Shown: positions 17,779-27,124, counted from the first letter of the stretch. The stretch: DNA of 64,000 nt from Alcanivorax sp. 1008 (GCF_020667895.1 NZ_JAFMPS010000001.1:248001-312000), one strand, 5' to 3'. Notes: generated by a model from the sequence alone, not told the origin. Numbers and translations are program-made.

Positions 17779-18366
17779 ATGGCTTTTGAACTGCCCGCTC
17801 TTCCATATGCGAAAAATGCCCTCGAGCCGCATATTTCTGCCGAGACTTTGGAGTTCCATCACGGCAAGCACCACAACGCTTATCTGGTCAAGCTCAACGA
17901 GCTGATTGCTGGCACCGACATGGAAAAGCAGTCACTGGAAGAGATCATCAAAACCGCAGGCCCGGGGGTACTGTTCAATCAGGCTGCTCAGGTCTGGAAT
18001 CACACTTTTTATTGGCACAGCCTGAGCCCAAACGGTGGTGGCCAGCCCACTGGTGACTTGGCCAATGCGATCAATGCCAAGTGGGGCTCCTTTGACAAGT
18101 TCAAGGAAGCTTTCAACGGTAAAGCTGTTGGTAACTTTGGTTCTGGCTGGACTTGGTTGGTGAAGTTGGCCGATGGCTCCCTGGACATCGTGAATACCGA
18201 TGACGCGGGCACCACCGTAACCAACCCGGGCCAGACTGCGCTGCTGACCTGCGATGTGTGGGAGCACGCTTACTACATTGATTACCGCAATGCCCGTCCG
18301 AAGTATCTGGAAGGCTTCTGGGCGCTAGCCAACTGGGAGTTTGCGGCAAAGAACTTCGCAGCCTGA
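17779..18366 (+). CDS. sodB: superoxide dismutase, iron type
   Basis: SodB converts superoxide to peroxide and oxygen in the cytoplasm. The 195-residue protein has the metal ligands in [21 protein letters not shown] and [13 protein letters not shown]. Iron preference is suggested by [17 protein letters not shown] and by the length; a manganese enzyme would usually be longer and carry a glycine where AQ is seen. The start ATG at 17779 follows AGGGGAACC. A hairpin terminator comes 15 bases after the stop. No clear Fur box was seen upstream. Confidence 0.95.
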   Translation: MAFELPALPYAKNALEPHISAETLEFHHGKHHNAYLVKLNELIAGTDMEKQSLEEIIKTAGPGVLFNQAAQVWNHTFYWHSLSPNGGGQPTGDLANAINAKWGSFDKFKEAFNGKAVGNFGSGWTWLVKLADGSLDIVNTDDAGTTVTNPGQTALLTCDVWEHAYYIDYRNARPKYLEGFWALANWEFAAKNFAA

Positions 18367-18381
18367 TTGTGGTCGCAGAAA

Positions 18382-18412
18382 GGGTGTCAGCATGATGCTG
18401 GCACCCTTTTTT
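18382..18412 (+). terminator. rho-independent terminator of sodB
   Basis: Stem GGGTGTCAGC/GCTGGCACCC with loop ATGAT, followed by six Ts. It is placed just after sodB. Confidence 0.9.
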
Positions 18413-18433
18413 ATTTAGCCCTGGGGGGAGCAG

Positions 18434-18955
18434 ATGAAGAAATTCCTGATAATGCTGCTAGTGACCTTTCCATTGGCTCTGCACGCAGAGCAAGAACAAC
18501 AAAAAGTCAAAGATCCGGCTATCACTCAGATGGAAACCTTGGCCAGTAATGGTATCCAGCAAGCCCTGCAGCTTCTCCAGAAAAGTGGCCGTTTCTACCC
18601 ATTCGCGCTGGTGTATAACGAGGCGAATGAACAGGTGGAGGTGGTTGGTTATCGCGGTGACCCCAAGGCCAGACCGAAGGCAGAAGACTTCGCCGTGGCG
18701 CTATTTCTGGAAGTACGTCAGCTGGCCGAAAATAACAGCGATGTCAGTACCGCGGTTGTCCTGAAGCCATTTCAGGCAACTTCAAAAGATGGTGAGGTGA
18801 TTTTCGGAGTGTGGGCGGCGGTGGACCACCGCAGGCGCGGTCCATGGCTCATGTTCCAGCCCCTTATTGAGCAGAAGCCTGGCCATTACGCTCTTGGTGA
18901 ACTGGTTTACCAAAAGTCGGAAGAAGCTATCTTCCCGCCGCTGGCGACCAAGTAA
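18434..18955 (+). CDS. exported protein of unknown function
   Basis: A 173-residue protein with a clear signal peptide (MKKFLIMLLVTFPLALHA, cleavage after residue 18) and a mature alpha/beta domain, so probably periplasmic. I do not recognise a family. The mature part has no cysteines and no obvious catalytic pattern. Its start has GGGGGAG nearby and it follows sodB after a terminator, so it has its own promoter. It converges with the next small exported protein, five bases between the stops. Confidence 0.8.
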   Translation: MKKFLIMLLVTFPLALHAEQEQQKVKDPAITQMETLASNGIQQALQLLQKSGRFYPFALVYNEANEQVEVVGYRGDPKARPKAEDFAVALFLEVRQLAENNSDVSTAVVLKPFQATSKDGEVIFGVWAAVDHRRRGPWLMFQPLIEQKPGHYALGELVYQKSEEAIFPPLATK

Positions 18956-18960
18956 CCAAG

Positions 18961-19380
18961 CTATTTGCGTGGCGCTGTCTGTTGCAGATACCAGGCTAGT
19001 GCCTTCGCCGCATCGGCCATGCCCTTGCGGAACGGGAACACCGCATCGGTGTTGCTGTTACTTTCCAGCACTTGTTGGAACAGGCTTGTTTGGAAGCGGC
19101 TTTTCTGCCCCTGAACCACTTTACAGGCATTCGATGCCCGTTGAGCATCGGGGCTGACTCCCCGGCCGAAGTACCAGATTGCACAGAGGTAGGCTGCCGG
19201 GTACATGGGGCTTTCGTCGTTGGCCAGACTGTGGGTCAGGGCAGCGCTAAAGTGTGCCATGGCTTGATCGTAGTGCTCGGCTTCGTAGGCGCTCAGACCC
19301 TGCTGCAGCATGCTCTCCATGCGTATATCGGCCACGCAAACGGCGGGTGCCAGTAATATCAGCAATAGCCAGCGTCCCAT
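18961..19380 (-). CDS. small exported TPR/Sel1-like protein
   Basis: A 139-residue protein with a signal peptide (MGRWLLLILLAPAVCVA) and helical repeats: GLSAYEAEHYDQAMAHFSAA is a good TPR unit, and YPAAYLCAIWYFGRGVSPDA resembles a Sel1 unit. Such proteins act as periplasmic scaffolds. Two cysteines in the mature part (YLCAIWY, SNACKV) could pair. The partner is unknown. The start at 19380 is preceded by AGGGAGGAC. Confidence 0.78.
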   Translation of the reverse strand: MGRWLLLILLAPAVCVADIRMESMLQQGLSAYEAEHYDQAMAHFSAALTHSLANDESPMYPAAYLCAIWYFGRGVSPDAQRASNACKVVQGQKSRFQTSLFQQVLESNSNTDAVFPFRKGMADAAKALAWYLQQTAPRK

Positions 19381-19505
19381 ATTGTCCTCCCTTCCTTTTT
19401 AAAAGTGGCATTAGACCGAACCCGTGTGGTGATGTCGATGGGGGGTTATTCAGAGATGGCCCGAGGCTGCTACACTTGCCGTTTTTAGGGGGCTTACGGC
19501 GGACC

Positions 19506-20321
19506 ATGAACGACGAACGCGAGTTGAAGCTGGGCAATATCAAGGATCTGGATGTGGACGCTGACCCGGCTATGGCAGTGAAGCCACGGGGTTCTGCTGA
19601 TCAGGATCAGATCGCTGATAGACCGCTCCCAGAGTCAGTTGCCAGGAAGCCGGCAGACACCGGCGGTAGCGGCGTGTGGATGGCGACCACCGCATTTTTG
19701 TTGGTGCTGATATTGGTGCTGGGTGCGTGGTTCTTTCGTCAGCTCAGCAGTCTCCAGGCGGTGGTTGATAATCGTCTCGAGCAATCTACAGAACAGCTTG
19801 GTTCGCTGGCGTCACAGCTTTCTGCAACGGATGAGTCCGTCACCCAGTCTTCTGGTCAGGTCAAGGAAACACTGGCAACCCATGACAGTGAAATACGCAA
19901 ACTGTGGGATGTTTCCAACAAGCGTAATCGGGATTGGATCCAGAAAAATCAGGCAGATATTGCTCAGCTGGGCAAGCAGAGAGCCGAGCTAAACAAGGCA
20001 ATCGAGTCGCTTAAAACAGAGCTGGCCACGCTGAAGAAATCCACTGATCAGATGACGGTGGCGAAAAATCAGCTACAGACTCAGATTGGCGTTCAGACTG
20101 AAACAGTCAAGCAGCTTGAAAGCCGAGTGGCCACTCAGCAAAAGCAGGTTGAAGCGTTTAACAAGCTTTTGCCTGCCATGCAGTCACTAGTCAGGGTAGA
20201 AAGTGCCGGCGGGGGGTTGGCCAACCGGTTGGCGGAAATAGAAGCAGCGATCAATGCGATTGATGCTCATAGGCGCCAGGTGAATGTTCGCCTGGACCGG
20301 CTTGATGGTGGTGCTCCCTGA
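19506..20321 (+). CDS. membrane-anchored coiled-coil protein A
   Basis: A 271-residue protein with a charged cytoplasmic N-terminus of about 55 residues, one membrane helix (GVWMATTAFLLVLILVLGAW) and then an almost unbroken coiled coil of about 190 residues rich in Q, E, K and L. The orientation would put the coil in the periplasm. No enzyme domain is seen. The next gene encodes a protein of the same design 28 bases downstream, so they form an operon and perhaps a heteromeric complex. This layout recalls envelope spacer or division-associated proteins, but no family can be named with confidence. Confidence 0.8.
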   Translation: MNDERELKLGNIKDLDVDADPAMAVKPRGSADQDQIADRPLPESVARKPADTGGSGVWMATTAFLLVLILVLGAWFFRQLSSLQAVVDNRLEQSTEQLGSLASQLSATDESVTQSSGQVKETLATHDSEIRKLWDVSNKRNRDWIQKNQADIAQLGKQRAELNKAIESLKTELATLKKSTDQMTVAKNQLQTQIGVQTETVKQLESRVATQQKQVEAFNKLLPAMQSLVRVESAGGGLANRLAEIEAAINAIDAHRRQVNVRLDRLDGGAP

Positions 20322-20349
20322 GCATTTGCTGCCGCAGTGGTGAGTAAAG

Positions 20350-21099
20350 ATGAGCAATAACGATATTCCTGAAAACAAGCAAAAGCGTCTGATGTCACTC
20401 AACCAGGATGTATTGGCTGTGTCGCAGACATCCAGTCAGGCCCGGGACTCCATTCGCGTGCCGCGCTCTGGCCAGGGGGCCGCTGCGGCTGACCCGTTAC
20501 AGGGTATTAACGCTCCCGGCCGTAGCGGCCGTATTGCGTTAGCGCTAGGAGGCTTGGCAGTGGTCATGCTGGTACTGCTTGGAGTGGTATCGCTGACATT
20601 GTTGAAGATGCAAGAGCGTGTCGATGCTCTGCAGGATGAGATTGCGGGGCTTGGTCCGGCTGCTGATATGGCACCAGTGGAGGCCAGAATGGCGTCACTG
20701 GAGAGCCAGCTGGCGGGTTTCGCTGACACCCTGGCGGAGTTAGGGCAGCAGCCAGTGGTTGTGTCTGAGGGCGGGCGTAGTGACAGCGTTAGCCAAACTG
20801 CGCTGGCTCAGGCCAATGCCAGATTGCGTAAGCTGGACATTGAGGCAGTCCGTTTGCAGGAGGAGTTTAGCGCCGTTCGAGAGGCGCTTGCTGCGCTGCA
20901 GTCGCGCACAGCCAAAGTGGAGGGCGTGACCTCCAGTCAACAGAATTTGCTGGCGACCCTGACTCCCCAGGTTGAAGCTATGAGCGGTTCGCTCAGTGAA
21001 ATGGACAGCCGTGACAGACTTGCTGAAATTGAAGCACGTATGGAGCGGACCAGTAACGATATCCGCAGTCTGTACCGGATGCTGGAAATGGGCCGCTGA
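20350..21099 (+). CDS. membrane-anchored coiled-coil protein B
   Basis: A 249-residue protein built like its upstream neighbour: a cytoplasmic N-terminus of about 60 residues, one membrane helix (IALALGGLAVVMLVLLGVVS) and a periplasmic coiled coil (MQERVDALQDEIAGL and later heptads). The two share design more than sequence, so an ancient duplication is possible but not shown. The start at 20350 follows GAGTAAAG. tRNA-Leu comes 65 bases after the stop. Confidence 0.8.
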   Translation: MSNNDIPENKQKRLMSLNQDVLAVSQTSSQARDSIRVPRSGQGAAAADPLQGINAPGRSGRIALALGGLAVVMLVLLGVVSLTLLKMQERVDALQDEIAGLGPAADMAPVEARMASLESQLAGFADTLAELGQQPVVVSEGGRSDSVSQTALAQANARLRKLDIEAVRLQEEFSAVREALAALQSRTAKVEGVTSSQQNLLATLTPQVEAMSGSLSEMDSRDRLAEIEARMERTSNDIRSLYRMLEMGR

Positions 21100-21164
21100 T
21101 TTTCCTTTTCATTGCGCCTTAAGGGCTGGTCATGGGCAGCCTCCGTGCTTACAATGCGACCCGC

Positions 21165-21249
<85 letters not shown>

Positions 21250-21379
21250 TTTAAATAACCCCCCCCTTCCTGCTTTAACTGTCTTTTTCACAAGCAAGTG
21301 GTAACCGACGGTCATTCTCATCTCGGCTAACTTTCTGCATTATTACGGGCCAGCCATGCTTTGCCGTCTAGGAACCCGT

Positions 21380-22705
21380 ATGCGCAGTCTGTTTTCCTTG
21401 TTAGCCGTTAGTCTGATGTTCGTGGCTGGTCCAGCCGCTGCCATGACCCTGTCCGACGCCTTCCAGCGTGCTATTCAGCATGATCCTGCTATTCCGCAGT
21501 CGCTGGCGATTTACAACGCTCAGCGCTATGACTCCGGCCAGGTGGCCGGACAGCGCTTGCTGCAGCTGAATGCCTATGGGCGGGCCTATCATGGTGAAAG
21601 CGAATACGACAGTAATATTCCCGGGTTCGGTGCCGGGGAAAGTAGCGGTACTCAGTACGCCTATGGGGTGGAAGCACGTCAGCCCCTGTTTCGCCGGGAC
21701 TGGTTGGCGTTAGGCCGGCAGGGCAAGGCGCTGGATGAGCTGGCGGAAGTGGGCAAGCAGGATCGTATTCAGCTTCTGGTGCTGCGTCTGGCAGACCGCT
21801 ACTTCGGTGTGCTGCGGGAAATCGAGAATCTGGAGCTGGCGCTATCCGAGCGCGAGTCCATGGCCAAGGCGCTGGAAGATACCCGCAACCGGCATCAGGC
21901 CGGCGTGGTGGCGGAAACTGATCTGCGCGAGGCGCAGGCCCGTTTCGATCTCGCCCGGGCTCAGACCATGCGCGCTGAGGTGGCCCTGACTTCAGCCCGT
22001 GCTGCGTTGCATGAGCTTACCAACAATGGTCAGGCGCCTTTGCCACGGTTACGCAGTGACGCGGTATTACCTCAGCTCGATCCTGTCTCTGAGGATGAGT
22101 GGGTTGTGCTGGCTCGGGACAAAAGCCTGGTGCTGCGTGAGGCCAGAGAGAATGTGAAGGTGAGTAAGTCTGTGCTGAGTAGCAGTCGCTCAGCGTACTC
22201 TCCGACCCTGGATGCGGTAGCCAGATATCAGTACAACGACACCACCGATTTTGATGATGGACAGGAACGCACCGATACCGTTGTCGGCCTTGAGCTGAAT
22301 GTGCCGCTAGTCAATGGTGGCATGATGCGTGCCCGTAGTCGCCAAGCGTCGTACCAGTATGAGGCAGCCCGGGCACAGCTGGCGCGGTTGGATTTGGAAA
22401 CCGAGCGCAGCATTCGTCAGCTATATCGCGAGGTTGAAGCGGACAGGTTACAGGCGGAGGCGCTCGGCATGGCGGTGGAATCTGCCGCGCTGGCGCGAGT
22501 GGCCACCAGCAATGGCTATGATGCGGGCACACGCACCATTCTTGATGTCCTCGACGCAGAAAGCCGACTGGCCGATGCCAAGCGCAACTATGCCAGCTCC
22601 CGTTTCGCCTTTCTGATCAACTTGCTGAACCTCTATTATCAGGCAGGTGTGCTGACAGCAGACCAGCTGAGCGCACTGGATGGCCTGCTGGTGGTGGCCC
22701 CCTGA
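21380..22705 (+). CDS. TolC-family outer membrane protein
   Basis: An exported 441-residue TolC homologue, the outer-membrane channel of type I secretion and RND/MFS efflux. A signal peptide (MRSLFSLLAVSLMFVAGPAAA) is followed by the two TolC repeats of helices and strands; LREAQARFDLARAQTMRAE and YDAGTRTILDVLDAESRLADAKRNY are typical of the two coiled-coil halves. I use the ATG at 21380 with AGGAA upstream; an ATG at 21356 is also in frame. It stands alone. The RND pump at 59-63 kb has no outer-membrane gene beside it and might use this channel, which is inference. Confidence 0.9.
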   Translation: MRSLFSLLAVSLMFVAGPAAAMTLSDAFQRAIQHDPAIPQSLAIYNAQRYDSGQVAGQRLLQLNAYGRAYHGESEYDSNIPGFGAGESSGTQYAYGVEARQPLFRRDWLALGRQGKALDELAEVGKQDRIQLLVLRLADRYFGVLREIENLELALSERESMAKALEDTRNRHQAGVVAETDLREAQARFDLARAQTMRAEVALTSARAALHELTNNGQAPLPRLRSDAVLPQLDPVSEDEWVVLARDKSLVLREARENVKVSKSVLSSSRSAYSPTLDAVARYQYNDTTDFDDGQERTDTVVGLELNVPLVNGGMMRARSRQASYQYEAARAQLARLDLETERSIRQLYREVEADRLQAEALGMAVESAALARVATSNGYDAGTRTILDVLDAESRLADAKRNYASSRFAFLINLLNLYYQAGVLTADQLSALDGLLVVAP

Positions 22706-22709
22706 GCCG

Positions 22710-23171
22710 TCAGGAGGCCTCGCTATTGATGCGCAGATGAGCGCGCTCGTGATGAGCGCAGGACAGTGCGTGAAACTCGGCGCTGATCAGGTCGTACAGC
22801 TGCCGCGCTGACAGATCCTGAGCTTGACGGCGCGGCTGCAGGCCAAAGGCGTTCCAGTCCAGTTGCCTGCTGCCTGCCGCCTTGAGTAGCTCGGGCACCC
22901 ACCCCGGAGGAGAGAGTTCAGGCTGCAGGCGCAGGTTCTGGTAGGTCATTTGCTGACGTAGAAGCGTTGCGTCTCGGACCTCCAGATAGTTATCCACCAC
23001 CACACAGAGCAGCTGGTCCAGACGCCGCCAGACAGTACGTTTTTCACTGTCCTGATAGCGGTTCCAGTCCACCACCTCGTGCAGAAAGCGTTTGCAGCCT
23101 CGGCAGACAGTGTCGCCGAAGGTTGTGGAGCAGACGCCAATGCAGGGGGTGCCAACGGGTTTCAGGGTCAT
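22710..23171 (-). CDS. DUF1289-domain protein
   Basis: A 153-residue protein with the DUF1289 motif at the N-terminus: PCIGVCSTTFGDTVCRGCKRFLHEVVDWNRY, in outline four cysteines likely to bind a metal. The remaining 110 residues are helical and not part of the usual short DUF1289 proteins. The start at 23171 is chosen because the domain begins a few residues later; no strong ribosome site is seen. Function is unknown for the family; fusion with the extra region is not something I recognise. It converges on the TolC-family gene with four bases between. Confidence 0.85.
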   Translation of the reverse strand: MTLKPVGTPCIGVCSTTFGDTVCRGCKRFLHEVVDWNRYQDSEKRTVWRRLDQLLCVVVDNYLEVRDATLLRQQMTYQNLRLQPELSPPGWVPELLKAAGSRQLDWNAFGLQPRRQAQDLSARQLYDLISAEFHALSCAHHERAHLRINSEAS

Positions 23172-23306
23172 GACGCAGGTCTGTGTCTGGAAGAATTTAG
23201 GATATGTTGTGGATTGTCGGCCATTGAGTCGCGGGGGTAAATGGGCGATAGTAAGCGCCTGACCACGCTCGCCGGGGTCCATAAGAATAAAGTCGGAGAA
23301 AACAAG

Positions 23307-23942
23307 ATGTTACCCCGTTTCCTTGGTGTCCTTTCCGTGTCTGCACTATTCATGCTATCCGCATGCGCGGGAGTCAAGATTGGTGTGCCTACCACCAGTG
23401 GAGCTTTTCTCGCGGCCGCCGAGGGTAAGGTGTTCGAGCCGATGGATACGCTTGATCCTCGTAATGCGATGATCTATGTGTACCGACCTACCAATCAGTG
23501 GGGCTATGAAGAGATTCAGGCGCCGACTTTCTTTATCGACAGCACCCAGATTTTCGGTTTGAAGAGCGGTGCTTACTCCTGGCTGGAAGTGCACGGTGGT
23601 CGCTATGACTTTTACGCCCGTCGACCGCTCAGCATGCTTTTTCTGAAAACCATTTTCCAGATACCGATGGAGGTTGAAGGCGGTAAGGTTTATTACTTCC
23701 GTTACTCGGAAGACAAGCCCCTGGTACTGGAAGAGCTGGTAGTTGATGCGGATCAGTATATGCAGGCTGGACCTCTGCAGCAGGTGCCGGAAGCTGTGGC
23801 AATGCGTGAGTTGAAAAATCTGCGCCTTGATGAAATGGGATTGTATTACGGGGGAGAATCCTATGAAGAGCCGCGTTGGGCGCCGTTCTTTACTTTCCCG
23901 GAAGAGCGCCCTGATGAGCCGCTGCCAGTAGCCAAGAAATAG
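23307..23942 (+). CDS. DUF2846-type lipoprotein
   Basis: A 211-residue lipoprotein: the signal peptide ends in the lipobox LSAC (cysteine near residue 19). The mature domain (AMIYVYRPTNQWGYEEIQAP, IDSTQIFGLKSGAYSWLEVHGG) matches DUF2846, a small beta fold found in envelope lipoproteins of unknown role. The start at 23307 follows CGGAGAAA. A bidirectional terminator lies just after the stop. Confidence 0.85.
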   Translation: MLPRFLGVLSVSALFMLSACAGVKIGVPTTSGAFLAAAEGKVFEPMDTLDPRNAMIYVYRPTNQWGYEEIQAPTFFIDSTQIFGLKSGAYSWLEVHGGRYDFYARRPLSMLFLKTIFQIPMEVEGGKVYYFRYSEDKPLVLEELVVDADQYMQAGPLQQVPEAVAMRELKNLRLDEMGLYYGGESYEEPRWAPFFTFPEERPDEPLPVAKK

Positions 23943-23948
23943 CAAACC

Positions 23949-23974
23949 AAAAAGGGGCCTAAAGGCCCCTTTTT
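23949..23974. terminator. bidirectional terminator
   Basis: AAAAAGGGGCC-TAAA-GGCCCCTTTTT, a compact stem with A- and T-runs, shared by the lipoprotein gene and the converging thioesterase gene. Confidence 0.93.
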
Positions 23975-23986
23975 CTGCTATGTGGA

Positions 23987-24508
23987 TCAGTTTTCCGTAT
24001 AGCGCTTTTTGGTCATTAACAGCTTTTTCCACTGTTCTACATATTCGGGCAAGGCTGGTGATTGCAGGTTCATGCCAGTCATTTCCTGAACGGCTTGCGG
24101 GCTGATTGGCTTGCCGCCGTACTGGTGTACCACGCGCAGCAGGGCATGGGTGTGCAATTTCCCCTGTGACATGAATCGCTGGTCAAAGTACAGATACTTG
24201 TCATCCCAGCCCAATACCCGTGTTTCAAGAGAAAACTGCTGATAGGGACGCAGTTCACGCACGTAAGCGATTTCAGTATTCGCTACCACCACGTTACAGC
24301 GGGCCTGCAGCATCTTGTCGAGCAGGCCAGTGGACACCGCATGCTCCAGTCTGGCCCGATCCATAAACTTGAGATACTTGGCGTTGTTCAGGTGCATGTT
24401 CAGGTCAATATCGAACAGGCCAACCCGGAACTCCATTGAGACCGTATCGAACAGACTGTGTGTGGGTGGTCTTTTGCGCCGCAGCGCGGCACTGATCATT
24501 TCCAGCAT
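23987..24508 (-). CDS. acyl-CoA thioesterase-like protein (hotdog fold, THEM6-like)
   Basis: A 173-residue hotdog-fold protein. FRVGLFDIDLNMHLNNAKYLKFMDRARLE is the 4HBT-type active-site helix region, shown here in outline, with the aspartate and N-x-H-x-N pattern typical of THEM6/YbgC relatives. It should hydrolyse acyl-CoA or a related thioester in the cytoplasm. The substrate is not evident. It is divergent from the short-chain dehydrogenase, another acyl-CoA enzyme. Confidence 0.87.
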   Translation of the reverse strand: MLEMISAALRRKRPPTHSLFDTVSMEFRVGLFDIDLNMHLNNAKYLKFMDRARLEHAVSTGLLDKMLQARCNVVVANTEIAYVRELRPYQQFSLETRVLGWDDKYLYFDQRFMSQGKLHTHALLRVVHQYGGKPISPQAVQEMTGMNLQSPALPEYVEQWKKLLMTKKRYTEN

Positions 24509-24727
24509 TGCTTCCCCCCTGATTGTCGGAGCAATGTCTTCGAAGTGACCGAGTATAAGAAGGTCGCCTGATTATATCCATGGCCAATTGGTATCGGTTT
24601 GGATTCCATTTAGCTCTCCGGGTGACCGTCAGCGGCACCGACTGAGCGTTTCGGTAATGGACGTTGGCCAGCAGGGGGTTGCTATACTCCCGGCCCTCAT
24701 GAGTGTTTGGGCGAGACGGGAGTCATC

Positions 24728-25498
24728 ATGGAAATCAGTCAGGTTGTTGCAGTTATTACCGGTGGAGCATCGGGATTGGGGCGTGCTACGGCAGAGGCCA
24801 TTGTAGCCCGGGGTGGCAAGGTCATGATTCTGGACCGTGATGCCCAGCGTGGGGCAGAAACTGTTGCCGAGCTTGGTGCTAACGCCGCCTTCGTAGAAAC
24901 GGACGTTACTCAGGAAGATTCGGTTCAGGCAGCCATTGCCCGTACCGTGGAGAAGTTTGGTGCAATCAATGTCTGTGTTAACTGCGCAGGGGTTGGTTCC
25001 GCGATGAAGACGGTTGGTCGCGAGAATGTTCCGCATAATCTGGGCGTGTTCGAGACGGTGGTCAAAATCAATCTGATTGGCACTTTCAATGTGCTGCGTC
25101 TGGCCGCAGCGGCCATGGCCAGCAACGAAGGCAATGACGATGGTGAGCGTGGTGTAATCGTTAATACTGCCTCGGTGGCGGCATTTGATGGTCAGGTGGG
25201 CCAGGTGGCTTATGCGGCCACAAAAGGTGGTGTGGTTGGCATGACCTTGCCGATTGCCCGCGATCTGGCTCCGTTAGGGATCCGCTGTAATACCATCGCT
25301 CCGGGTATTTTTAATACCCCACTGATGAATGCAGCTCCGGACAAGGTCAAGCAGCCGCTGATCGATATGACCCAGTTCCCCAAGCGCCTTGGCCACCCGC
25401 CGGAATATGCTGCACTGGTTTGCCATATGATTGAAAACCGTTTCCTTAACGGTGAAACCATCCGTATCGATGGTGCTATTCGGATGCAGCCTCGATAA
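24728..25498 (+). CDS. short-chain dehydrogenase, 3-hydroxyacyl-CoA dehydrogenase type II-like
   Basis: A 256-residue SDR. The cofactor loop is [12 protein letters not shown] and the catalytic pair is in YAATKGG (YxxxK), with the serine in [10 protein letters not shown]. Stretches such as [15 protein letters not shown] and [15 protein letters not shown] resemble the HSD17B10/type II 3-hydroxyacyl-CoA dehydrogenase subfamily, which oxidises 3-hydroxyacyl-CoA with NAD in beta-oxidation. The ATG at 24728 is preceded by GGGAG. A possible promoter has TATACT near 24681. A terminator follows. Confidence 0.9.
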   Translation: MEISQVVAVITGGASGLGRATAEAIVARGGKVMILDRDAQRGAETVAELGANAAFVETDVTQEDSVQAAIARTVEKFGAINVCVNCAGVGSAMKTVGRENVPHNLGVFETVVKINLIGTFNVLRLAAAAMASNEGNDDGERGVIVNTASVAAFDGQVGQVAYAATKGGVVGMTLPIARDLAPLGIRCNTIAPGIFNTPLMNAAPDKVKQPLIDMTQFPKRLGHPPEYAALVCHMIENRFLNGETIRIDGAIRMQPR

Positions 25499-25530
25499 TT
25501 CTATCTTATTGATTTTATTGTTTTTTATTG

Positions 25531-25562
25531 GAATGCCGGGGCTCGCACCCCGGCATTCTGCT
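25531..25562 (+). terminator. terminator hairpin after the SDR gene
   Basis: An 11-bp perfect stem GAATGCCGGGG/CCCCGGCATTC with loop CTCGCA, followed by TGCTTTT. Confidence 0.85.
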
Positions 25563-25640
25563 TTTCCATATTAATTTGTCACAATTTCGTTTCGTCCCGT
25601 GGTTACGCCTGTCATCTGCTTATTGCTATGGTCATCCGTA

Positions 25641-25660
25641 TTGCCGACATGTTTCGGCAA
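25641..25660. promoter_or_regulatory. perfect inverted repeat in the leader of the 86-residue gene
   Basis: TTGCCGA-CATGTT-TCGGCAA, seven perfect base pairs with a six-base spacer, 49 bases upstream of the start at 25710. It could be an operator or a leader hairpin. There is no T-run after it, so it is not a normal terminator. Confidence 0.4.
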
Positions 25661-25709
25661 ATCACCGTTACTTAAGGTGTCTGGCGTCAACAGAAAAGAG
25701 GGGCTTGTC

Positions 25710-25970
25710 ATGCTGATCAAGTATTTGAACGATCTCGACCGGGCTGTACAGCGCGCCCGATTGACTCAGGATAATGAGTCCGTTGGTCGTTGTATGGATT
25801 GCGTGGCGGTGCTGCAGGACTACTTGGCAGGTCAGGTGGAGCCGGTGCAGCGAAAGGGCTTTGAGATTATGGAGCACCTTTTGCCAGATGACTTTGACCT
25901 ATGGGCCGCCAGTTGGATGTCTGCTCGCAGCAGTCAGGTGCACATGTCACGGGCGGCTGGCGCGCTGTAA
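25710..25970 (+). CDS. small protein of unknown function (86 aa)
   Basis: An 86-residue, mostly helical acidic protein (MLIKYLNDLDRAVQRARLTQ...) with two cysteines in a CMDC motif. I do not recognise a family. Support for it being real comes from the GAGGGG ribosome site, its own leader with an inverted repeat, and a plausible helical composition. Its last 24 bases overlap the end of dinB on the other strand. Confidence 0.6.
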   Translation: MLIKYLNDLDRAVQRARLTQDNESVGRCMDCVAVLQDYLAGQVEPVQRKGFEIMEHLLPDDFDLWAASWMSARSSQVHMSRAAGAL

Positions 25971-27056
25971 CGCGAGCGCCGCCCGCTTTTCCTCCGGAAA
26001 CAGGTCCTGCTGGCGCGCCGGCAGGGCGTCCTTCAGGCGCAGGCCTATCCCCAGTAACCGAATCGCTCCCGGGCGCCGTTGCCACTGAGAGCGAATCAGA
26101 TTTTCAAATACCTCTCGATCTGCCATGCCGCCGGGTGTTTCACAGGTGGCGCTGGTAAAGTCTTCATAGCGCACCTTGATATACAGACCATTAACCAGAT
26201 AGTGATTATCCAGATTTGTCAGGCGTCGGGTCAGGGCCTCTTCCAGTGCTGGCAGGACCGCTAGCCAGTGGTGCAGGGCTGGCAGGTTTTCCTCGAAGGT
26301 GCGCTCGACACTGACGGATTTGCGTCGCCGGTTGTTATGCACCGGACGGTCGTCCTCTCCGCGGCATAGGTGCCACAGGCGCTCACCGAAACTACCGAAA
26401 TGCTGGCCCAGTTCCAAGCGTGACAGGGTTTGCAGGTCGGCGCAATGGCGCGCACCAAGCTGATGCATCTTGTCGGCGGTGACCCGGCCTACGCCAAAGA
26501 TCTTCTCCACCGGCAGAGCGCCGATAAAATCATTGACTTGCTCTGGGCGGATAACGAACAAGCCATCCGGTTTGCGCCAGTCACTAGCGATCTTGGCAAG
26601 AAATTTGTTCGGCGCCACTCCCGCAGATACGGTAATACCCACTTCTCCTCGAACTTGCTGACGCAGCGCTTCGGCTATGCGGGTGGCACTGTTCTGGAAC
26701 TGCTCGCAATCACTGACATCAAGAAAGGCTTCATCAAGGGAAAGCGGCTCGATTCGGTCAGTAAAACGTTTGAAAATGGTGTGGATTTGCTCGGATACTC
26801 GCCGGTATTTGTCGAAGTCCGGTTTGACAATGATCAGGTCGGGACAGATGCGCAGGGCGTGAGCGGAGGCCATGGCCGAGCGCACGCCATCACGGCGAGC
26901 CACATAGTTGCAGGTGGCGATAACTCCGCGACGGCCAGGGTCGCCGCCCACGGCCACCGGGCGCCCCCGTAATGACGGGTTGTCACGCACTTCGACTGCG
27001 GCATAAAAGCAGTCGCAGTCTACATGGATGATTTTTCGTGATGGTGTCGTGGCCAT
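25947..27056 (-). CDS. dinB: DNA polymerase IV
   Basis: DinB is the Y-family translesion polymerase. The 369-residue protein has the metal site HVDCDCFYAAVEVRDNP, the palm motif SLDEAFLDVSD, the helix-hairpin-helix KIFGVGRVTADKMHQLGA and a C-terminal beta-clamp-binding peptide QQDLF. The start at 27056 (MATTPSRKIIHVDCD) is chosen because the family begins just before the first metal aspartate; the longer frame upstream has no similarity. I found no clear LexA box in the short region to the divergent monooxygenase gene. Confidence 0.96.
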   Translation of the reverse strand: MATTPSRKIIHVDCDCFYAAVEVRDNPSLRGRPVAVGGDPGRRGVIATCNYVARRDGVRSAMASAHALRICPDLIIVKPDFDKYRRVSEQIHTIFKRFTDRIEPLSLDEAFLDVSDCEQFQNSATRIAEALRQQVRGEVGITVSAGVAPNKFLAKIASDWRKPDGLFVIRPEQVNDFIGALPVEKIFGVGRVTADKMHQLGARHCADLQTLSRLELGQHFGSFGERLWHLCRGEDDRPVHNNRRRKSVSVERTFEENLPALHHWLAVLPALEEALTRRLTNLDNHYLVNGLYIKVRYEDFTSATCETPGGMADREVFENLIRSQWQRRPGAIRLLGIGLRLKDALPARQQDLFPEEKRAALALQRASRP

Positions 27057-27124
27057 GCTTTGGCTAGCCTTGTAAGCAGGCAAAAATTCCAAGTACCGGT
27101 GGCAATCATAGCAGGGAGTGTTGA

